A DNA stretch of 64,000 bases from Candidatus Villigracilis vicinus (GTDB lineage Bacteria > Chloroflexota > Anaerolineae > Anaerolineales > Villigracilaceae), in assembly GCA_016721315.1 (NCBI GenBank), contig JADKIL010000003.1:1-64000 (forward strand), written 5' to 3'. Made by a program: the position numbers and the translations under genes. Position 1 is the stretch's first letter. Each line of letters starts with the position of its first letter. This document shows, piece after piece, positions 61,501-64,000 of this stretch. The notes beneath the pieces were generated by a model. It was not told the origin of the DNA and searched no databases. It saw only the letters and a program-made list of their open reading frames with translations.

Positions 61501-62075
61501 AAGTAGGAGATATCACTCTTGGCGACGAATCACTCAAAGCGCTGAATCAGGATGAGGTCCGCGCGAGATGCGGGTATGTATCCCAGAACACCTATTTCTT
61601 CAACACATCCATTTATGAAAATCTGCGCTTCGCCCGCAGGAAAGTCACAAGAGAAGAAGTGGAAGCGGCGTGTAAATCCGCGCAAATTCACGACTTTATC
61701 ATGAGCCTGCCCAAAGGCTACGACACGATGATCGGCGAGCAGGGCTTACGACTCTCCGGCGGTGAACGTCAACGACTGGCGATCGCGCGCGCATTGATCA
61801 AAGATGCGCCAATCCTAATCCTCGATGAACCGACTGCCAACCTCGACCCGCTCACCGAACAACAGGTACTGGAAACGCTGTTCAAGGTGATGAAACAAAA
61901 GACTTCACTGCTCATCACCCATCGCCTGATCGGGCTTGAAAATATGGACGAGATCCTCGTGATGAACCACGGAGAGATCATTGAGCGCGGCACACACACC
62001 CAGCTTTCAGGCAAAGATTCGTTCTATCGTCATCTGCTCGATTTGCAAAACCGTATACTTTCAGATGAAAATTAG
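58506..62075 (+). CDS. cydDC: Fused CydDC ABC transporter
   Basis: The 1189-residue chain joins CydD and CydC, each with six membrane helices and an ATPase domain. Half 1 has GKTGAGKSTL, LSSGQAQRLALARAF and LILDEPTSALD. Half 2 has GPSGAGKSTI, LSGGERQRLAIARAL and ILDEPTANLD. The exporter moves cysteine and glutathione to the periplasm for bd assembly. Four stretches are encoded by repeat-like DNA: 313-334 and 931-950, both between membrane and ATPase domains, 395-408 in the first ATPase domain, and 567-614 between the halves. All keep frame. It follows cydAB. Confidence 0.93.
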   Translation: MHRRLLSLTRDTRLSLTLTVLAGLLAGFLTIWQSWLLSSVINGVFLQKQTLTQVTTPLLYILFIISGRAFLTWLNEVAANAVAVKIKTDLRERLFAHILKLGPAYSRGQRTGELTTAAVEGIEALDAYFSQYLPQLVVTALVPLSILFFVFPIDLLTGFVFLITAPLIPFFMIIIGKGAEAVTKRQYETLRLLSAHFLDSLQGLTTLKLFGQSKGQAKTIAKISDQYRDTTMSVLRITFLSALALEMLATISTAIVAVEIGFRLLYRNMEFQPALFLLVLAPEFYMPLRALGARFHAGMNGTTAAKRIYEILDTPIEIRHSTFDNRISNVDFSTIELSNISFTYPNETTPALQNINLQINQGQHIALVGKTGAGKSTLVQLLLGFIQPTQGNINYQSPITNHHLHHSIAWVPQRPHLFHTTIAENIRLGKADATHEEVIQAAKAARLHDFIESLPEKYETLVGESGARLSSGQAQRLALARAFLKDAPILILDEPTSALDPETESLLEESTRELMQGRTTITIAHRLNTIFQADKIIVLDEGRIIEQGTHRELVANNGMYASMVRTYELQVTSDKLQVENHPTVESFQTLFTSHIPPITDHQSPITNYQLPILPRLLQFLKGNWHRVALSVLLSSITILASVALMGTSAWLISTAAIAVSVADLGVSTVGTRFFGISRAIFRYLERLVSHDVTFRLLAKLRLWFYEKLEPLAPARLMNFRSGDLLARIIGDVETLENFYVRVVSPPLTAIVVGTFTAIFLASFYPLLAPVYLTFYFSLGLLLPILAQTTSRKSAEQTITLRADLQTNLVDSIQGMADLIAYGRADQRLTQIASNADEYGDAQRRMARVTGIHSALGTLLTNLGMWSVLYFTIPQVINGNLPGPMLASLTLLTLASFEAVIPLPLAAQMWNSAREAAKRLFEVVDTEPEIKEDTRYSKLDEQTSNIELSNITFTYPTQTTPALHNLTFDLKPETSLAIVGPSGAGKSTIANLLLRFWDYKVGDITLGDESLKALNQDEVRARCGYVSQNTYFFNTSIYENLRFARRKVTREEVEAACKSAQIHDFIMSLPKGYDTMIGEQGLRLSGGERQRLAIARALIKDAPILILDEPTANLDPLTEQQVLETLFKVMKQKTSLLITHRLIGLENMDEILVMNHGEIIERGTHTQLSGKDSFYRHLLDLQNRILSDEN
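59443..59505. repeat. In-frame ATTCGA repeat in cydDC, first linker
   Basis: ATTCGACATTCGACATTCGA and its inverted form TCGAATATCGAATGTCGA alternate here, encoding IEIRHSTFDNRISNVDFST. Confidence 0.75.
59688..59728. repeat. In-frame ATTACCAATCACC repeat in cydDC, first ATPase domain
   Basis: TCAATTACCAATCACCAATT continues as ACTAATCACC. It encodes NYQSPITNHHLHHS. Confidence 0.65.
60205..60345. repeat. In-frame repeats in cydDC, linker between halves
   Basis: The first part has GTTACAAG-type tandem units (60209-60240), and the second has ATCACCAATTACTAATTACC-type units (60298-60340). Confidence 0.75.
61297..61353. repeat. In-frame ATTCGA repeat in cydDC, second linker
   Basis: CTCGATATTCGAAACTCGAT faces ATCGAATATCGAATTATCGA. 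It occupies the same structural place as the repeat at 59443 in the first half. Confidence 0.75.
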
Positions 62076-62088
62076 CTGTGAAGCCTGC

Positions 62089-62117
62089 TTGCATGGCTTG
62101 CATGGAAGTGCTATAAT
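62089..62117 (+). promoter_or_regulatory. Sigma-A-type promoter of rho
   Basis: TTGCAT (62089-62094) and TATAAT (62112-62117) are 17 bases apart. A leader of about 185 bases follows. Confidence 0.75.
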
Positions 62118-62246
62118 TCGGTCGTTCCCCCTGCCGTTTGAAAACCTATCGCAGTGAAAATAATTTAAAATACCTTTCTGCCTGCAAGTTGAATCGAATA
62201 AATTTGATCTTTGTCCCACAACCTCTCAAAAAACATTAGGAAACCC

Positions 62247-62275
62247 ACCAGCCCAAAGCGGGGACTGGTTTTTTC
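62247..62275 (+). terminator. Leader terminator (attenuator) before rho
   Basis: ACCAG-CCC and GGG-GA-CTGGT pair, followed by six T. It lies between the promoter and the start codon, so it should reduce read-through into rho. Confidence 0.65.
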
Positions 62276-62310
62276 GCATTCCCATTCCAATCATCCCAAA
62301 AGAGAAAAAC

Positions 62311-63588
62311 ATGAAAATACTTGAACTGGAGAACGAACCTCTCTCAAAACTTCGCACCATGGCAAAGGGCTTAAACATTCCCAATGCCAACCGCCTGAAA
62401 AAAGAAACCCTCGCCATGATGATCCGCGAGGCGGAGGCGCAGAAGGAAGGCATTGAGTTGCGCGGCGGTATTCTCGAAATTATGAGCGAGGGCATCGGTT
62501 TCCTGCGAGCCACCAACTATCGAATTAGCGACCAGGATGTATACGTTTCGCAGGCGCAATTAAGGCGGTATGACCTTCGCGCAGGCGACCTCGTGATTGG
62601 GCAGGTGCGCCCGCCGCGTGAAAGTGAAAGACACTTCGGCTTATTAAAAGTAGAATCCATAAACGGCTTGGAACCGGAAGAAGCCTCCAAACGAACTGTT
62701 TTTGAGAACCTCACCCCTATTTTTCCAGATAAACGCTTTGATCTTGAAACTGACGCAAAAACATTAGCCCCACGTTTAATAAATCTAATTGCTCCCATCG
62801 GTAGAGGACAGCGCGGCTTGATCGTTTCGCCGCCCAAAACGGGGAAGACCACGATCCTCAAGCAAATTGCAAATTCGATCTCAACCAAATACCCTGACGT
62901 ACACTTGATCATTGCCCTCATTGGTGAACGCCCTGAAGAAGTGACTGATATGGACCGTTCTGTGGATGCCGAAGTGGTCGCCTCCACCTTCGATGAACCG
63001 GTCACCTCGCACGTCCGTACAGCGGAACTCGCCTTAGACCGCGCTAAGAGATTAGTGGAGATCGGCCGCCACGTGGTAATCTTAATGGACTCGATCACCC
63101 GCCTCGCCCGTGCCTACAACCTGACCGTCAACCCATCCGGGCGCACCCTCTCCGGCGGTATGGATCCCTCCGCGTTATACCCACCCAAGCGTTTCTTTGG
63201 TGCGGCACGTAATGTGGAAGAAGGCGGCTCACTGACCATCATTGCCACCTGTCTTGTGGATACCGGCTCCCGCCTTGACGACGTGGTGTACGAAGAGTTC
63301 AAAGGTACCGGCAATATGGAATTGCACCTCTCGCGCAAACTGCAGGAACGCCGCACCTTCCCCGCCGTCGATCTCGAGCGCTCATCCACCCGCCGCGAAG
63401 ACCTGCTGCTCGGACCCGACCTGCTCCAGCGCGTTTGGCTCTTACGCCGCATGTTCGTACAGATGACTTCCTCCCAGCCTGCCGGTGCAGGCATGGATCC
63501 CTCCGTGGCAACCGAAGCGATTTTGACGCGGTTGGAAAAATCCAAGAACAATATTGAATTTTTGGAAAACCTGACCAAGGACGCATAA
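62311..63588 (+). CDS. rho: Transcription termination factor Rho
   Basis: The 425-residue hexameric RNA helicase has an N-terminal Rho domain (LRTMAKGLNIPNANRLKKE), a cold-shock-like RNA-binding fold (GFLRATNYRISDQDVYVSQ), the P-loop SPPKTGKTT, Walker B VILMDSITRLARAYN, and the Q/R loops. All look functional. The start has AAAAGAGAAAAAC upstream. A promoter and a leader terminator precede it, suggesting autoregulation. Confidence 0.97.
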   Translation: MKILELENEPLSKLRTMAKGLNIPNANRLKKETLAMMIREAEAQKEGIELRGGILEIMSEGIGFLRATNYRISDQDVYVSQAQLRRYDLRAGDLVIGQVRPPRESERHFGLLKVESINGLEPEEASKRTVFENLTPIFPDKRFDLETDAKTLAPRLINLIAPIGRGQRGLIVSPPKTGKTTILKQIANSISTKYPDVHLIIALIGERPEEVTDMDRSVDAEVVASTFDEPVTSHVRTAELALDRAKRLVEIGRHVVILMDSITRLARAYNLTVNPSGRTLSGGMDPSALYPPKRFFGAARNVEEGGSLTIIATCLVDTGSRLDDVVYEEFKGTGNMELHLSRKLQERRTFPAVDLERSSTRREDLLLGPDLLQRVWLLRRMFVQMTSSQPAGAGMDPSVATEAILTRLEKSKNNIEFLENLTKDA

Positions 63589-63617
63589 GCGCGACTAAAA
63601 TTTATTAACCTTTAATT

Positions 63618-64000
63618 ATGAAACCGTTCCTCGATAGAATCAGATCCATCTTCCCCGCCCGAAAGAAATCCGAGGCTGAACAGCCTGCGGACGTTTCGGC
63701 TGTGAATGAACCGGCGACAAGTCCGCGCAAGGAAAAAAAAGCGGACCGTTTCAGCATCATTAGTTGGGCAGTAACTTTCGTACTGGTTGCCGGTCTACTG
63801 GCAGGAACGTTGTACTATAAGAGCACTCTCCCCCCTGTTGTCGTTACAGTCCCATCGGGAGCTACACAGGAAGCATCTTCAGGGACGGGTGAAATTGCAC
63901 TGGCAGACCCCGGCGCGAGCGTGGATGGAAGCGGTCTCTTCCCAACCATCTTCCGCAAACTTCAGGTCAAGACTAACTTTCCAGAACGTCCGCGTTATGA
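63618..64000 (+). CDS. Membrane-anchored protein, cut by the window end
   Basis: The first 127 residues are visible. A basic, charged start (residues 1-45) is followed by one membrane helix (IISWAVTFVLVAGLLAGTLYY), then an extracytoplasmic stretch of low complexity with Ser, Gly and Ala. The start of a domain is just seen near KTNFPERPRY. I cannot name the family. The layout would fit a type II membrane-anchored cell-wall protein. It begins 29 bases after rho, on the same strand. Confidence 0.7.
   Translation, partial: MKPFLDRIRSIFPARKKSEAEQPADVSAVNEPATSPRKEKKADRFSIISWAVTFVLVAGLLAGTLYYKSTLPPVVVTVPSGATQEASSGTGEIALADPGASVDGSGLFPTIFRKLQVKTNFPERPRY

Overview
The window looks like a chromosomal segment of a Chloroflexota bacterium, most likely of the Anaerolineae. 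This is an inference from gene content: lipoproteins with Thr/Pro-rich spacers after the lipobox, a menaquinone-type prenyltransferase, B-type (ba3) and bd oxidases, a fused CydDC, several Hanks-kinase/PilZ/PlsC housekeeping genes, and many short palindromic repeats. No rRNA or other taxonomic marker is present, so the placement is moderate at best. Base composition is about 50-55 % GC, except for an AT-rich, broken island at positions 1-3400.

Layout. 1-3400: remains of a horizontally acquired restriction/defence-type locus on the minus strand, a C5 cytosine methyltransferase followed by a MutL/MORC-like GHKL ATPase, both broken by many frameshifts. 3.5-4.4 kb: a REP-associated tyrosine transposase (RAYT) flanked by its palindromes and interrupted by a second palindromic element. 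4.5-9.7 kb: metal efflux, alpha-amylase, an SDR without catalytic residues, membrane proteins and a CPBP protease. 9.7-14.5 kb: NDH-2 (one homopolymer frameshift) and an ArsR-controlled arsenic operon. 14.5-17.9 kb: a MenA-like prenyltransferase, RarD, a Ser/Thr kinase and a DUF2203 protein. 18-23.5 kb: a CsoR-controlled copper operon. 23.5-45.7 kb: mixed housekeeping and accessory genes (galE, a tRNA-Pro followed by tandem copies of its own 3' end, a GT2, rnhB, dihydropyrimidinase, paired carbonic anhydrase-like proteins next to a SulP transporter, two PlsC, PilZ, thiolase, a candidate structured RNA, PatB, lgt). 46-58.3 kb and on to 62 kb: a respiratory region with two paralogous Rrf2 regulators, two SCO proteins, a ba3-type oxidase, an unusual cytochrome b/ferredoxin/FlpD-like/cytochrome c fusion, an SQR-like flavoprotein, cydAB and a fused cydDC. 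62-64 kb: rho with a leader attenuator, then the start of a membrane-anchored protein.

Functionally, the right half encodes a menaquinone-linked aerobic chain: NDH-2 and the SQR-like enzyme would feed quinones, bd oxidase would take quinol directly, and the fusion protein beside ba3 oxidase is a candidate for the otherwise missing link from quinol or cytosolic Fe-S carriers to cytochrome c and the oxidase. SCO proteins, the copper operon and CopZ-like chaperones would supply and control the copper that ba3 oxidase needs.

A second theme is repeats. Short inverted or tandem repeat families occur between genes and also in frame inside coding genes (cydDC at four sites, copA at two, the RAYT itself), always at expected loops or linkers. 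This resembles in principle the Rickettsia palindromic elements and is the most unexplained feature of the window together with the respiratory fusion protein.
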